Part shown: piece after piece, positions 43,182 to 51,444 of the stretch
How the letters are laid out: each line of letters begins with the position of its first letter
How positions within the stretch are numbered: position 1 is the stretch's first letter
Translations under genes and position numbers: made by a program
Assembly: GCF_022919075.1 (NCBI RefSeq)
Contig: NZ_CP095078.1
Span: 744,001 to 808,000, forward strand
Direction of reading: 5' to 3'
DNA: 64,000 nucleotides
DNA from: Nocardioides sp. W7
GTDB lineage: Bacteria; Actinomycetota; Actinomycetes; Propionibacteriales; Nocardioidaceae
The notes under the pieces: model-generated
What the model saw: only the letters and a program-made list of their open reading frames with translations
Database searches by the model: none
What the model was told of the DNA's origin: nothing

Positions 43182-44162
43182 TCATCGCTCGACCGTGAGG
43201 ACGACCTTGCCCAGCGCCCGGCGGCCCTCGAGGTCGGCGTGGGCGCGCCCCGCGTCCGCGAGGGGGTACGTCGACACCAGCGGCTCCCAGTCCCCCGCGG
43301 CGACCCGGTCGAGCGCCCGGCCGGCCAGCCCGGGGACGCCGCCGGGGAGCGCGGCCATCCGCGGGCCCAGGCTCCAGCCGACGCTCAGCGCGCGCTCGAC
43401 GACGTCGCCGGAGTCGAAGCGGGTCGGCGTGCCGGCGCTGTAGCCGAACATCACCTGCCGGCCGCCCGGCGCGAGCAGCTCCAGCGCCGCCCGGCCGACC
43501 TCGCCGCCGACCCCGTCGTACACGACCGTCACCGCGCCGACCTCGGCCCGGACCCGCTCCGCCCAGTCCGGGTCAGCGTAGTCGACGACCAGTCGCGCCT
43601 GCAACGGGGCCAGGGCCGCGGTCCGCTCCGGGCCGCGCGCGGCGGCGACGACCGACGCGCCGACGGCGTGCGCCGACTGCACCAGCAGCCACCCCAGCCC
43701 GCCTGCGGCCGAGGGCACCAGCACGACGTCGTCGGGTCGGGGCGGCTCCAGCTCGACGACGCCCAGGGCGGTCCGGCCCGTGCCGACCGCCGCGACCGCG
43801 GCGGGGAACGAGACGTGGTCGGGCACCGGGAACAGCGTGCCGACCGCGGTCACGGCCTGCTCGGCGTACCCGCCCGGGACCAGGCCCAGGTGGGCGACCA
43901 CCCGGCGCCCGAGCCAGGACTCCTCGACGCCGGAGCCGACCCGGTCGACGACGCCGGCGACCTCCCGGCCGGGGATCGTCGGCAGCGGCTGCTGCGGCAT
44001 CGGACCGCCGGTCTCGCCGCGCCTCAGGGTGGTGTCGAGCAGGTGCACCCCGCAGGCCTCGACCGCGATCCGCACCTCCCCCGGTCCCGGGTCGAGGTCG
44101 GGCAGCTGGTCGAGGACGAGGACGTCAGGGTCACCGAGGGCGTGTTGTCGGATGGCGTGCAT
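43182..44162 (-). CDS. NADPH:quinone oxidoreductase (zinc-type MDR family)
   Basis: A 326-residue medium-chain reductase. The GroES-like domain includes ACGVHLLDTTLRRGE near 40, and the Rossmann domain has VLVPSAAGGLGWLLVQ near 150 (AGGLG cofactor loop). No structural-zinc Cys cluster is seen, so it is like quinone oxidoreductases. ATG at 44162 (MHAIRQHALGD) fits the family; an earlier start 5 codons upstream is possible. A SoxR-box-like promoter precedes it, suggesting induction by redox-active drugs or quinones. Confidence 0.88.
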   Translation of the reverse strand: MHAIRQHALGDPDVLVLDQLPDLDPGPGEVRIAVEACGVHLLDTTLRRGETGGPMPQQPLPTIPGREVAGVVDRVGSGVEESWLGRRVVAHLGLVPGGYAEQAVTAVGTLFPVPDHVSFPAAVAAVGTGRTALGVVELEPPRPDDVVLVPSAAGGLGWLLVQSAHAVGASVVAAARGPERTAALAPLQARLVVDYADPDWAERVRAEVGAVTVVYDGVGGEVGRAALELLAPGGRQVMFGYSAGTPTRFDSGDVVERALSVGWSLGPRMAALPGGVPGLAGRALDRVAAGDWEPLVSTYPLADAGRAHADLEGRRALGKVVLTVER

Positions 44163-44176
44163 GAGCCGATCCCACA

Positions 44177-44199
44177 AGATGAAGTTAACTTGAAGTCAA
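44177..44199 (-). promoter_or_regulatory. SoxR-box-like promoter of the quinone oxidoreductase
   Basis: The 18 bp at 44178-44195 match the E. coli sox box CCTCAAGTTAACTTGAGG at 14 of 18 positions, including the core AAGTTAACTTGA. On the minus strand a TTGACT -35 (44199-44194) precedes it, with about 19 bp to a weak -10-like TGGGAT at 44174-44169. The -35 overlaps the stop of the DUF2332 gene. Confidence 0.6.
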
Positions 44200-45173
44200 G
44201 GGTGCCAGGTCATCGCGGTGCCGTGGCCGTGGGTCGACGCCACGGCCTGCCCGTCCACGCCGAGGACGAACCTGCCCTCCGGCGCCGCCGGGCCGGTGGC
44301 GGTGACCCGGGGCAGCACCCGGGGCCCCTCGTTGCTGACCCAGTGGCAGGCGCCTGCGGCGACCAGTCCGGCCATCAGGTCGTGGAAGCGCTCGCGGTCC
44401 GGGTCGGTCAGGTAGGCGATCACCGCCGTGTGGAAGACGACGACCGGACCGTACGACGCAGCCTCGGCCACCAACGCGGGCAGCTCCGTCAGCAGGTCGC
44501 CCCGGCGCAGGTCGGGCGGCTCCGCCCGGGCGACCTCGATCGCGTGCCCGAGCTGTTCGCGGCGCGCGTCCTGCTCCGGCCAGACCAGGGTGCTCAGCCA
44601 GGCCATCGCGTCGGCGTCGGTGACGTCGAGCGGGTTCAGGTCGACCCCGCCGCGCCAGGCGACCCGGGGCGGGTCGGCCGGCACCGGAGCCGGTCCCCGG
44701 ACCCGACAGCTCAGCGACCGCCCGTCCCCCGCACGCACCACGCCCGCGTCGGTCTCCCAGGCGTAGGACCAGCGGTCCGGATAGAGCACCAGCCCCGCAC
44801 TCGGTCCCACCTCCAGCAGCGCCACCGGCTCGTCGATCCCGAGGGTGGCGAACGCCGGCACCAGGGTCGCCAGCCGGCCCACCTCGTTGGTCTGGGTACG
44901 ACGGGCCAGGATCGTCGCGCGGATCCGGCCGTCGTCGCCGAGCAGCGCGTCCCGCAGCCCGTCGTACGGCCCGGGCGCGGGGACGCCGTGCCAGCGCGCG
45001 GCGGCGAAGACCAGGTTCGGCTGGGCCTTCCCCGCGGGCAGCGTGCTCAGCCAGGCGAGCAGGTCCGGGTCCTCGGCCACCGCCGCCGCCCAGGCGGCGA
45101 AGCAGGCGGAGTCCGCGACGGCGTAGCGGCCGAAGTCGGCGTACTGGTCGACCAGCTCCCCGTAGACGTCCAC
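44196..45173 (-). CDS. DUF2332 family protein
   Basis: A 325-residue protein of the DUF2332 family, common in actinomycetes and unlike known enzymes. Family-like segments include ADFGRYAVADSACFAAWAAA near 20, PNLVFAAARWHG near 53, TQTNEVGRLATLVPAF near 93 (TNEVGR is highly conserved) and LEVGPSAGLVLYPDRWSY near 120. The GPSAG loop resembles a SAM-binding glycine loop, so a methyltransferase-like fold is possible. GTG at 45173, 2 bp from the aldehyde dehydrogenase stop. Confidence 0.8.
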   Translation of the reverse strand: MDVYGELVDQYADFGRYAVADSACFAAWAAAVAEDPDLLAWLSTLPAGKAQPNLVFAAARWHGVPAPGPYDGLRDALLGDDGRIRATILARRTQTNEVGRLATLVPAFATLGIDEPVALLEVGPSAGLVLYPDRWSYAWETDAGVVRAGDGRSLSCRVRGPAPVPADPPRVAWRGGVDLNPLDVTDADAMAWLSTLVWPEQDARREQLGHAIEVARAEPPDLRRGDLLTELPALVAEAASYGPVVVFHTAVIAYLTDPDRERFHDLMAGLVAAGACHWVSNEGPRVLPRVTATGPAAPEGRFVLGVDGQAVASTHGHGTAMTWHP

Positions 45174-45175
45174 GC

Positions 45176-46633
45176 TCAGCCCGCGGGCAGCGCGACGTAC
45201 GTGGTCTCGAGATACTCCTCGATCCCCTCGAAGCCGCCCTCGCGGCCGAACCCGCTCGACTTCACGCCGCCGAACGGCGCCGCCGGGTTGGAGATCAGGC
45301 CGGTGTTGATGCCGACCATCCCGTAGTCGAGCGTCTCCGCGAGCCGGATGGTGCGGGCCAGGTCGCGGGTGTAGGCGTACGACGCGAGCCCGTACTCGGT
45401 GTCGTTGGCCCGCTCGATCGCCTCCTCCTCGGTCTCGAAGGTGGTGATGGGGGCGACGGGGCCGAAGATCTCCTGGGTGTTGATCGCGCTGTCGACCGGG
45501 ACGTCGACCAGCACCGTCGGGGTGAAGAAGTAGCCCGGCCCGTCCGGCGCCGAGCCGCCGGTGACGACCCTCGCGCCGTCGTGGACCGCGTCGGTGACCA
45601 GCTGCCCGACCGACTCGACGGCCTTCTCGTCGATCAGCGGGCCCACGTCGACGCCGCTGTCCTGGCCACGGCCGACGGTGAGGGCGCCCATCCGCGCGCC
45701 GAGCTTCTCGGCGAACTCCGCCGCGACCGAGGTGTGCACCAGGAACCGGTTGGCGGCGGTGCAGGCCTCGCCCATGTTGCGCATCTTGGCCACCATCGCG
45801 CCGTCGACCGCCGCGTCGACGTCGGCGTCCTCGAAGACCAGGAACGGTGCGTTGCCGCCGAGCTCCATGCTCACCCGCTGCAGCTGCTCGGCGGACTGGC
45901 GCACCAGGACCTTCCCGACCGCGGTCGAGCCGGTGAAGCTGACCTTGCGCAGCCGGTCGTCGGCCTGCAGCGCCTTGCTCACCTCCGCGGCCTGGGTGGT
46001 CGGGACGACGTTGAGCACTCCCTTCGGCAGCCCGGCCTCCTCCAGTACGGCGGCCAGCGCGAGCATGGTCAGCGGCGTCAGCTCGGCCGGCTTGACGACC
46101 ATCGTGCAACCCGCCGCGATCGCCGGCCCGATCTTGCGGGTGCCCATCGCGAGCGGGAAGTTCCACGGCGTGACGAACAGGCACGGCCCGACCGGCTTCT
46201 TGATCGTCAGCAGCCGGCTGCCACCCGCCGGCGCCTGCATCCAGCGCCCGTGGATGCGGACCGCCTCCTCGGCGTACCACCGGAAGAACTCGTTGCCGTA
46301 GGTCACCTCGCCCCGGGCCTCCGCGACCGTCTTGCCCATCTCGAGGCTCATCAGCTCGGCGAAGTCGTCGGCCCGGTCGGCGATCAGCCCGAAGGCCGTG
46401 CGCAGGATCTCGCCGCGCTCGCGGGGGGCCGTCCGGGCCCAGTCGGCCTGGGCTGCGACCGCCGCGTCGAGGGCCTCGACCGCGTCGGCGACGGAGGCGT
46501 CGGCGACGTCGGTGAGCACGCTGCCGTCGGCCGGGTCGAGGACGTCGAAGCGACGGCCGCCGTCGGCCTCACGCCACTCGCCGCCGACGAGGAGGTGCCG
46601 CTGGTGAGGGGCGAGGAGGTTCAGTCCAGTCAT
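45176..46633 (-). CDS. gabD: NAD(P)-dependent succinate-semialdehyde dehydrogenase
   Basis: A 485-residue aldehyde dehydrogenase. VTPWNFPLAMGTRKIGPAIA near 147 and FTGSTAVGK near 225 bind cofactor, MELGGNAPFLVFEDADVD near 250 carries the general-base Glu, and the nucleophile Cys is in NMGEACTAANRF near 287. The ANR after the Cys and the overall pattern fit GabD-type enzymes that oxidise succinate semialdehyde to succinate. ATG 46633; the GTG three codons earlier is less likely. An inverted repeat precedes it. Confidence 0.88.
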   Translation of the reverse strand: MTGLNLLAPHQRHLLVGGEWREADGGRRFDVLDPADGSVLTDVADASVADAVEALDAAVAAQADWARTAPRERGEILRTAFGLIADRADDFAELMSLEMGKTVAEARGEVTYGNEFFRWYAEEAVRIHGRWMQAPAGGSRLLTIKKPVGPCLFVTPWNFPLAMGTRKIGPAIAAGCTMVVKPAELTPLTMLALAAVLEEAGLPKGVLNVVPTTQAAEVSKALQADDRLRKVSFTGSTAVGKVLVRQSAEQLQRVSMELGGNAPFLVFEDADVDAAVDGAMVAKMRNMGEACTAANRFLVHTSVAAEFAEKLGARMGALTVGRGQDSGVDVGPLIDEKAVESVGQLVTDAVHDGARVVTGGSAPDGPGYFFTPTVLVDVPVDSAINTQEIFGPVAPITTFETEEEAIERANDTEYGLASYAYTRDLARTIRLAETLDYGMVGINTGLISNPAAPFGGVKSSGFGREGGFEGIEEYLETTYVALPAG

Positions 46634-46642
46634 GTCACCCAC

Positions 46643-46680
46643 CCTGTCACCCGGTCGAGTTCGGCAAAACCGGTGACAGG
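46643..46680. promoter_or_regulatory. Inverted repeat upstream of gabD
   Basis: CCTGTCACCCGGT (46643-46655) and ACCGGTGACAGG (46669-46680) are complementary except for one extra C. The unit lies 10-47 bp before the gabD ATG, with another TGTCACC at 46634, so it could be an operator. Confidence 0.5.
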
Positions 46681-46812
46681 CCCGGTAACGCGTGGAATCA
46701 TTTCGACGTCGACTTCGGAGGGAGCACTTTGAAGGCGACCGAACCCCTTGCCGACCCCATGCGGCGAGGGGTTCTCCCTCGTCCGGCGTGCACGTCCCCG
46801 ATCGCCGGGCGC

Positions 46813-46859
46813 CGACGAGGCGCGGAGCCCGGCCCCATCCGGAGCTCCGCGCTTCGTCG
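46813..46859 (-). terminator. Terminator after the PBP gene
   Basis: CGACGAGGCGCGGAGC (46813-46828) pairs with 46844-46859 along 16 bp with one G:T-type mismatch and a 15-bp loop. It is 19 bp past the PBP stop on the minus strand. The rest of the 240-bp gap to gabD shows no gene. Confidence 0.65.
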
Positions 46860-46877
46860 TTCCCGCCGTCCGGGCCG

Positions 46878-48806
46878 TCAGTCCACCGCGCGCAGGAACG
46901 CCTCCAGGATCGGCCCTGCGGTCTGCGAGCCGGACTCGCCGACCTCGACGAAGACCGCGACGGCCAGGTCGCCCTGGGCGGCGATCATCCAGGCGTGGGT
47001 GCGGACCGGGTCGCTGCCGAACTCCGCGGTGCCGGTCTTCGCGATCACCGGTCCGCCGGGCAGGTCGGCCAGCGCGCGACCGCTGCCGGAGGTGACCACC
47101 TCGCGGAGCATCGACTTCAGCGCCTTGGCCTCGGTCGGGCTCATCGGCTGGGCGCCGTCGGGTGCCGACACCTCGACCGAGGGAACCATCCGCGGGACGA
47201 CCAGCTGGCCCTGCTGCACCGAGCCGATGACGGTGGCCATCGCCATCGGCGAGGCGAGGACGGTGCCCTGGCCGATGGTTGCGGCGGCCGCCTCGGTCTT
47301 CGAGGTCGCGGCCTCGACGCTGCCGAGGAAGGCGGGGAAGCCGAGGTCGTGGTCGAGGCCCATGCCGAGCGACACCGCGGCGTCGTACAGGCCGGTCTCG
47401 CCCACCCGCTCGGTCTGTGAGATCAGGGCGGTGTTGCACGAGTTGGCGATGGCCGAGCGCAGCGGGATCCGACCGATCGCCCCCGCGGGGTAGTCGGAGT
47501 AGTTCTTGAAGCGCTTGCCGTCGACCACGATCGTCGAGGTGCACGGCACCCGGGTGGCGGGAGTCAGGCCGGCCCTCAGCAGGGCCAGGCTGGTCACGGC
47601 CTTGAAGGTGGAGCCGGGCGCGAACTGCCCGAAGGTCGCCATGTTGTAGCCGTCGGTGCCCGGGCCGTTGGCCGCGGCGACGATCTCGCCGGTGCTCGGC
47701 CGCAGCGCCACCAGGGCGCTCGCCGGGCGGACGCCGGCGAGCTGGCTCTCCGCCGCCAGTTGGAGGTCGGGGTCCAGGGTGAGCTTGAGGGTGCCACCGG
47801 TCTGCGGCTCGGCCCGGTAGAGCTCGCGCTCCGCCGCACCCTCCGCACCTTCCTCCGTGCCCTCCTCGACGGCGACGGTCGCGGTGACGACCACGCCGGG
47901 CTTGCCCTGGAGGAGGTCGTCGTAGCGGGCCTGCAGCCCGGAGAGACCGGCCTGGTCACCCGGCTGGTAGGTGTCCGGATCCTTCTCCACCATCTCGGCG
48001 GTGACCTCGCCGACGGTGCCGAGAATCGGCGCCGCGAACTCGCGGGTCGGCGCGAGCGGCCGCTCGTCCTGCACCGCGCGGATGCCGGGCACCGTCTCGG
48101 CCGCGCGGGCGGCGGCGGGTGGGACGTCCTCGGGGCGGTAGGTGATCGCCTCGACGAAGGCCGCCTCGCCCGCCTTGCCGACCTGGTCGGAGTACGCCGC
48201 CGCGTCGATCTCGACCAGGTCCGCCAGCTGTCGGGCGGCGGCCACCGCCTGCTCCTGCGGGACGGCCGACCGGTCGATGCCGAGCCGGACGACGGGTCGC
48301 AGGGTGACCAGGGTCTTGCCCTGGGCCCCGGTGATGTCGCCCCGTCGAGCGCCGATCGGGGTCGTGTCGAGCACCTCGCCCTCCGTCAGCGACGGCTCCA
48401 CCACCGCCGGCGACCAGACGACCCGCCACTCGTCGTCGACCAGCTCCAGGGGCGCCTCGGACGTGTACTCCCACGGCGTCGCACCGACCGGCCAGGACCA
48501 GGCCAGGGTCGCCGTCGACGCTCCGTCCGTGGCTGCCGTGACGTCGTCGACGCTCACGGTGGGCTCGGCGTCGCCCAGGCCCTCGACCAGGCCCTCGACC
48601 ACCGCCGTGTACGCCTCGGTCGCCGCCGGGCCGGTGGCGTCGGTGAACACCACCGTGCTCAGGTCGCCGCCGGCCAGGCCGGTGGCGAGATCGGCCGCGG
48701 CCTGGTCCGGCTCGGGGTCCGCGAGGTGGTCGGCGACCTGGTCGCACGAGCTGAGCAGCCCGGCCACGAGGAGGACGGCGGGCGGGACCAGGAGGCGTCG
48801 GCGCAT
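46878..48806 (-). CDS. Penicillin-binding transpeptidase lipoprotein (MecA-N domain)
   Basis: A 642-residue class B-like PBP that cross-links peptidoglycan outside the membrane. A signal peptide ends in a lipobox (LLSSC, Cys at about 21), so it is a lipoprotein like M. tuberculosis Rv2864c. The NTF2-like MecA N-terminal domain covers about 35-145, then a dimer-like region, and the transpeptidase has Ser399 (PGSTFK), Ser456 (NSCN) and Lys590 (KTGTAE). A Glu-rich insertion (EEGTEEGAEGAAE) lies near 327. ATG at 48806. Confidence 0.9.
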   Translation of the reverse strand: MRRRLLVPPAVLLVAGLLSSCDQVADHLADPEPDQAAADLATGLAGGDLSTVVFTDATGPAATEAYTAVVEGLVEGLGDAEPTVSVDDVTAATDGASTATLAWSWPVGATPWEYTSEAPLELVDDEWRVVWSPAVVEPSLTEGEVLDTTPIGARRGDITGAQGKTLVTLRPVVRLGIDRSAVPQEQAVAAARQLADLVEIDAAAYSDQVGKAGEAAFVEAITYRPEDVPPAAARAAETVPGIRAVQDERPLAPTREFAAPILGTVGEVTAEMVEKDPDTYQPGDQAGLSGLQARYDDLLQGKPGVVVTATVAVEEGTEEGAEGAAERELYRAEPQTGGTLKLTLDPDLQLAAESQLAGVRPASALVALRPSTGEIVAAANGPGTDGYNMATFGQFAPGSTFKAVTSLALLRAGLTPATRVPCTSTIVVDGKRFKNYSDYPAGAIGRIPLRSAIANSCNTALISQTERVGETGLYDAAVSLGMGLDHDLGFPAFLGSVEAATSKTEAAAATIGQGTVLASPMAMATVIGSVQQGQLVVPRMVPSVEVSAPDGAQPMSPTEAKALKSMLREVVTSGSGRALADLPGGPVIAKTGTAEFGSDPVRTHAWMIAAQGDLAVAVFVEVGESGSQTAGPILEAFLRAVD

Positions 48807-48851
48807 GGCCACCCTTCTACCAGGCCGCACCGACCGACCTCCGATCCCACC

Positions 48852-49847
48852 TCAGGGATGGCGCTGCCACCAGGCCTCGATGTCGATGCCGTGACCCTCG
48901 GCGGCCCGCTCCGCCCGCGGACTCCGCAGGTCGGGCCTGCGGAACGGCGCAGCCCGGGTGCCGGCGGTCCGGACGGCCGGTGCAGGGCGGCTCGACCGGC
49001 CCGACGCGCCGGGCCGGGCAGCCGGTCCGGCACCCCGCAGCAGCGGACGCACCAGCGGCAGCAGGCCCTCGGCGTGGCCGGCCCGGTTGGGGTGGTAGCT
49101 CTCCCCGACGGGGATCGACAGCCCGTTCAGCCACGCCGGGTCGTCGCAGACCGCATGGCCCCGGAAGCTCCGCCCGGGGTGGGCGAAGGCGAACCCCGCG
49201 GCCCGCGCCGCCCGCGCGGTCCGCGCATTGAGCAGGTCGGCCGTCTGGTTCAGCCGCTGCTGCTCGGCGCGGGTGAACCAGGTGCCGAGGTCGCAGTCGG
49301 TGCCCATGAAGATCCGGGGGTAGCCCACGACGACGACCTTCGCGCGCGGCGCCCGGTCGCGGACCTCGGCGTACAGCGCGCGGAGCCGACCCGGCAGCAG
49401 GTCCCGGACGACCGCCCGCGCCCGGTCGACGGCGGGGTCGCAGTCGGCCAGCCACCACGGGGTCGCGCAGGTCGTCAGCACCTGCGCGAAGCCGGCGTCG
49501 TTGCCGCCGACCGAGAGCGAGACGTAGCGGGTGCGGGCGCTCAGCGCCCCGAGCTGCGAGCCGCGCACGTGCGCGATCGTGGCGCCCGAGCAGGCCCGGA
49601 AGCGCAGCGCGTAACCACGGGCTCTGGCCAGCAGGGCCGGATAGGCGTACGACGATCGCTGGCACCCGCCCTCGTCGTCGAGGTAGCTGCCGGTGCCGAC
49701 GCCCGAGGCGTAGGAGTCGCCGAGCGCGACGTACTCCGGCCGGGCGGCCCCGGGCGGTGTCGCCGGCGCGACCGCCGCGGCCGCCGCCGACAGCGAGGAG
49801 AGCAGGACGGCGAGCGTGAGCCCGGCGACGGTGAGGAGTCTGCGCAC
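48852..49847 (-). CDS. Secreted SGNH/GDSL hydrolase
   Basis: A 331-residue lipase/esterase of the SGNH fold. A signal peptide (VRRLLTVAGLTLAVLLSSLS) precedes YVALGDSYASGVG (block I Ser), CSGATIAHV (block II), VSLSVGGNDAGF (block III Asn) and SYHPNRAGH (block V Asp/His-type). It is close to the Streptomyces-type secreted lipases, with Cys pairs that may form disulphides and a disordered Pro/Arg-rich C terminus. GTG at 49847 is preferred over 49877 because a GGAGG lies 6 bp before it. Confidence 0.85.
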   Translation of the reverse strand: MRRLLTVAGLTLAVLLSSLSAAAAAVAPATPPGAARPEYVALGDSYASGVGTGSYLDDEGGCQRSSYAYPALLARARGYALRFRACSGATIAHVRGSQLGALSARTRYVSLSVGGNDAGFAQVLTTCATPWWLADCDPAVDRARAVVRDLLPGRLRALYAEVRDRAPRAKVVVVGYPRIFMGTDCDLGTWFTRAEQQRLNQTADLLNARTARAARAAGFAFAHPGRSFRGHAVCDDPAWLNGLSIPVGESYHPNRAGHAEGLLPLVRPLLRGAGPAARPGASGRSSRPAPAVRTAGTRAAPFRRPDLRSPRAERAAEGHGIDIEAWWQRHP

Positions 49848-49984
49848 GAGCGACCTCCGCGGTCCGAGTGCGGCCACCCCGATGCGGCCGCCGGGGCATC
49901 ACCGAAGCACCCCCGGACGGCCGCCGCCACCGGGCTCCGCGCGCCTGTGGAGGAGAGCGGGACCGCTCTGCTCCCAGGCGGTTC

Positions 49985-50395
49985 CTACGCGACCGCCCCG
50001 ACGAGGTCCTCCACGAGCTTCTGGAAGTTGGGGCAGGTGGCGACGTCGTGCGCGCGGCAGCGCAGCGCGTGCAGGGTCATCTCACGCGACCGCTCCATCT
50101 CGGCCATCCGGCGGTCGAGGTCGTCGATGTGGGCCTGCAGCACCCGGTGCCGGTCGACCGACTCGGCGTCGAGGAGGACGGCGATCTGGTCGAGGCTCAT
50201 GCCGGAGTCCTTGCTCCGCACGATCACCGCGACCCGGGACAGGTCGTCGATCCCGTAGCGTCGCCGGCCCGCTCCGTCGCGCACCGGTCGGAGCAGGCCG
50301 ACGTCCTCCCAGTGCCGCAGCACGTGCGTGGCGAGGCCGAACTTCGCGGCCACGTCGCCCACCGACCAGGGCGTTTCTTCCGGGCTTGACTTCAT
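49985..50395 (-). CDS. MerR family redox-type regulator
   Basis: A 136-residue MerR protein. Winged helix at about 10-75 (WSVGDVAAKFGLATHVLRHW, GRRRYGIDDLSRVAVIVRSK), coiled-coil dimer helix, and two C-terminal Cys (Cys113 and Cys121 in CRAHDVATC) that could sense metal or thiol oxidation. Divergent from a thioredoxin-reductase-like gene, whose promoter has a 24-bp perfect palindrome between -35 and -10. A direct regulator of that gene is likely. Confidence 0.85.
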   Translation of the reverse strand: MKSSPEETPWSVGDVAAKFGLATHVLRHWEDVGLLRPVRDGAGRRRYGIDDLSRVAVIVRSKDSGMSLDQIAVLLDAESVDRHRVLQAHIDDLDRRMAEMERSREMTLHALRCRAHDVATCPNFQKLVEDLVGAVA

Positions 50396-50416
50396 GTCAA
50401 CATGAAGTCACATGCT
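50386..50416 (+). promoter_or_regulatory. MerR-type promoter of the TrxR-like gene
   Basis: TTGACT -35 (50386-50391), 19-bp spacer, CATGCT -10 (50411-50416). The spacer lies within a perfect 24-bp palindrome (50387-50410: TGACTTCATGT and its reverse complement, 2 bp apart). It overlaps the merR start codon, so it can serve autoregulation. Confidence 0.75.
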
Positions 50417-50452
50417 CGTCTCCGACACAAGTCTCGATGACGGGAGAAGCAC

Positions 50453-51358
50453 ATGGAGAACCTCGACGCGGTCGTGATCGGCGGCGGGCCCGCCGGCCTG
50501 CAGGCCGCCCTGACCCTCGGCCGGATGCACCGCACGGTCGTGCTGCTGGACTCGGGGGCGTACCGCAACGCACCGGTCGAGCACCTGCACAACTTCGTGA
50601 CCCACGACGGCCGGGACCCGGCGGAGTTCCGGGCCCTGGCGCACGCCGACCTGGCGTCGTACTCGTCGGTCTCCGTGCGGCGGGTCGCGGCGACCGCCGT
50701 CGCCCCCTCGGACGGGCAGTTCCGCGTGGAGCTCGCCGACGGGTCCGCGCTGACCGCCCGGCGGCTGGTGCTCGCGACCGGGGTGCGCGACACGCTGCCC
50801 GACAAGCCGGGGCTGGCCGAGCTGTTCGGCACCGTCGCCGCGCACTGCCCGTTCTGCCACGGCCACGAGTACGCCGGCCGGCACGTCGCCCTGCTGGGCG
50901 CCGGCCCGCACGCGTCGAGGCTGGCCGCGATGATGGGGCCGATCGCCGGCCGGCTGACCGTGCTCGCCGACGGCGTGGCCCCCGACCCGGAGCTCGCCGA
51001 GGCGCTGTCGCGAGCGGGCGTCGCCGTGCGGACCGAGCCGGTGGCCGGCTTCTGCCGCAGCGCCGCCGGCGCGAGCGTGTCGTTCGCTGAGGGCCCGGCG
51101 GAGGAGGTCGGCGGGCTGTTCGTCACGACCGCCTTCGCCCAGTCGGCACCGTTCGCCGAGCAGCTCGGGCTCGACCTGCTGCCGTCGGGCTGCGTGCGCG
51201 TCGACGAGTTCCAGCGGACCAGCCTCCCGGGCGTCTTCGCCGCCGGCGACCTGGCTCACGTCGAGGCGCTGCCCATGCCGATGTCGTCGGTGCTCACCTC
51301 GGCCGCCGCCGGGCTGGTCGCCGCCAGTGCGGTCGTGCAGGATCTCCTGGCGGGATAG
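50453..51358 (+). CDS. Thioredoxin-reductase-like FAD/NAD(P) oxidoreductase
   Basis: A 301-residue pyridine nucleotide-disulphide oxidoreductase. FAD motif VIGGGPAGLQAAL at residues 8-20, NADPH motif LGAGPHASRLAA near 147, a redox-active CPFC at Cys132-Cys135, and the second FAD motif GVFAAGDLAHVEALP near 262. CPFC replaces the usual CxxC of TrxR (CATC) and is seen in CopZ/alkyl-hydroperoxide-type relatives. Substrate may be a thiol or disulphide. Induced through MerR, by inference. Confidence 0.88.
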   Translation: MENLDAVVIGGGPAGLQAALTLGRMHRTVVLLDSGAYRNAPVEHLHNFVTHDGRDPAEFRALAHADLASYSSVSVRRVAATAVAPSDGQFRVELADGSALTARRLVLATGVRDTLPDKPGLAELFGTVAAHCPFCHGHEYAGRHVALLGAGPHASRLAAMMGPIAGRLTVLADGVAPDPELAEALSRAGVAVRTEPVAGFCRSAAGASVSFAEGPAEEVGGLFVTTAFAQSAPFAEQLGLDLLPSGCVRVDEFQRTSLPGVFAAGDLAHVEALPMPMSSVLTSAAAGLVAASAVVQDLLAG

Positions 51359-51413
51359 TCCGCCACACAAGCGGGCTAAGAGGCCTCTTAGAGACCCGCT
51401 GTGTGACGGACTA
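51356..51413. terminator. Bidirectional terminator between TrxR-like and DEAD helicase genes
   Basis: A 58-bp near-palindrome: TAGTCCGCCACACAAGCGGG pairs with CCCGCTGTGTGACGGACTA (one mismatch, one bulge), with the perfect palindrome CTAAGAGGCCTCTTAG at its centre. The TrxR-like stop codon is in the left arm. Confidence 0.75.
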
Positions 51414-51444
51414 CCCCAACGGAGCGATCCCCGAGGCGCGACCC

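Noticed and set aside
46729..47493. Plus-strand gene upstream of the PBP end
   Set aside because: Antisense to the PBP transpeptidase domain, with low-complexity composition.
49848..49984. c-di-AMP (ydaO) riboswitch before the secreted SGNH hydrolase
   Set aside because: The leader is GC-rich and folds, but the conserved ydaO core could not be matched by eye.
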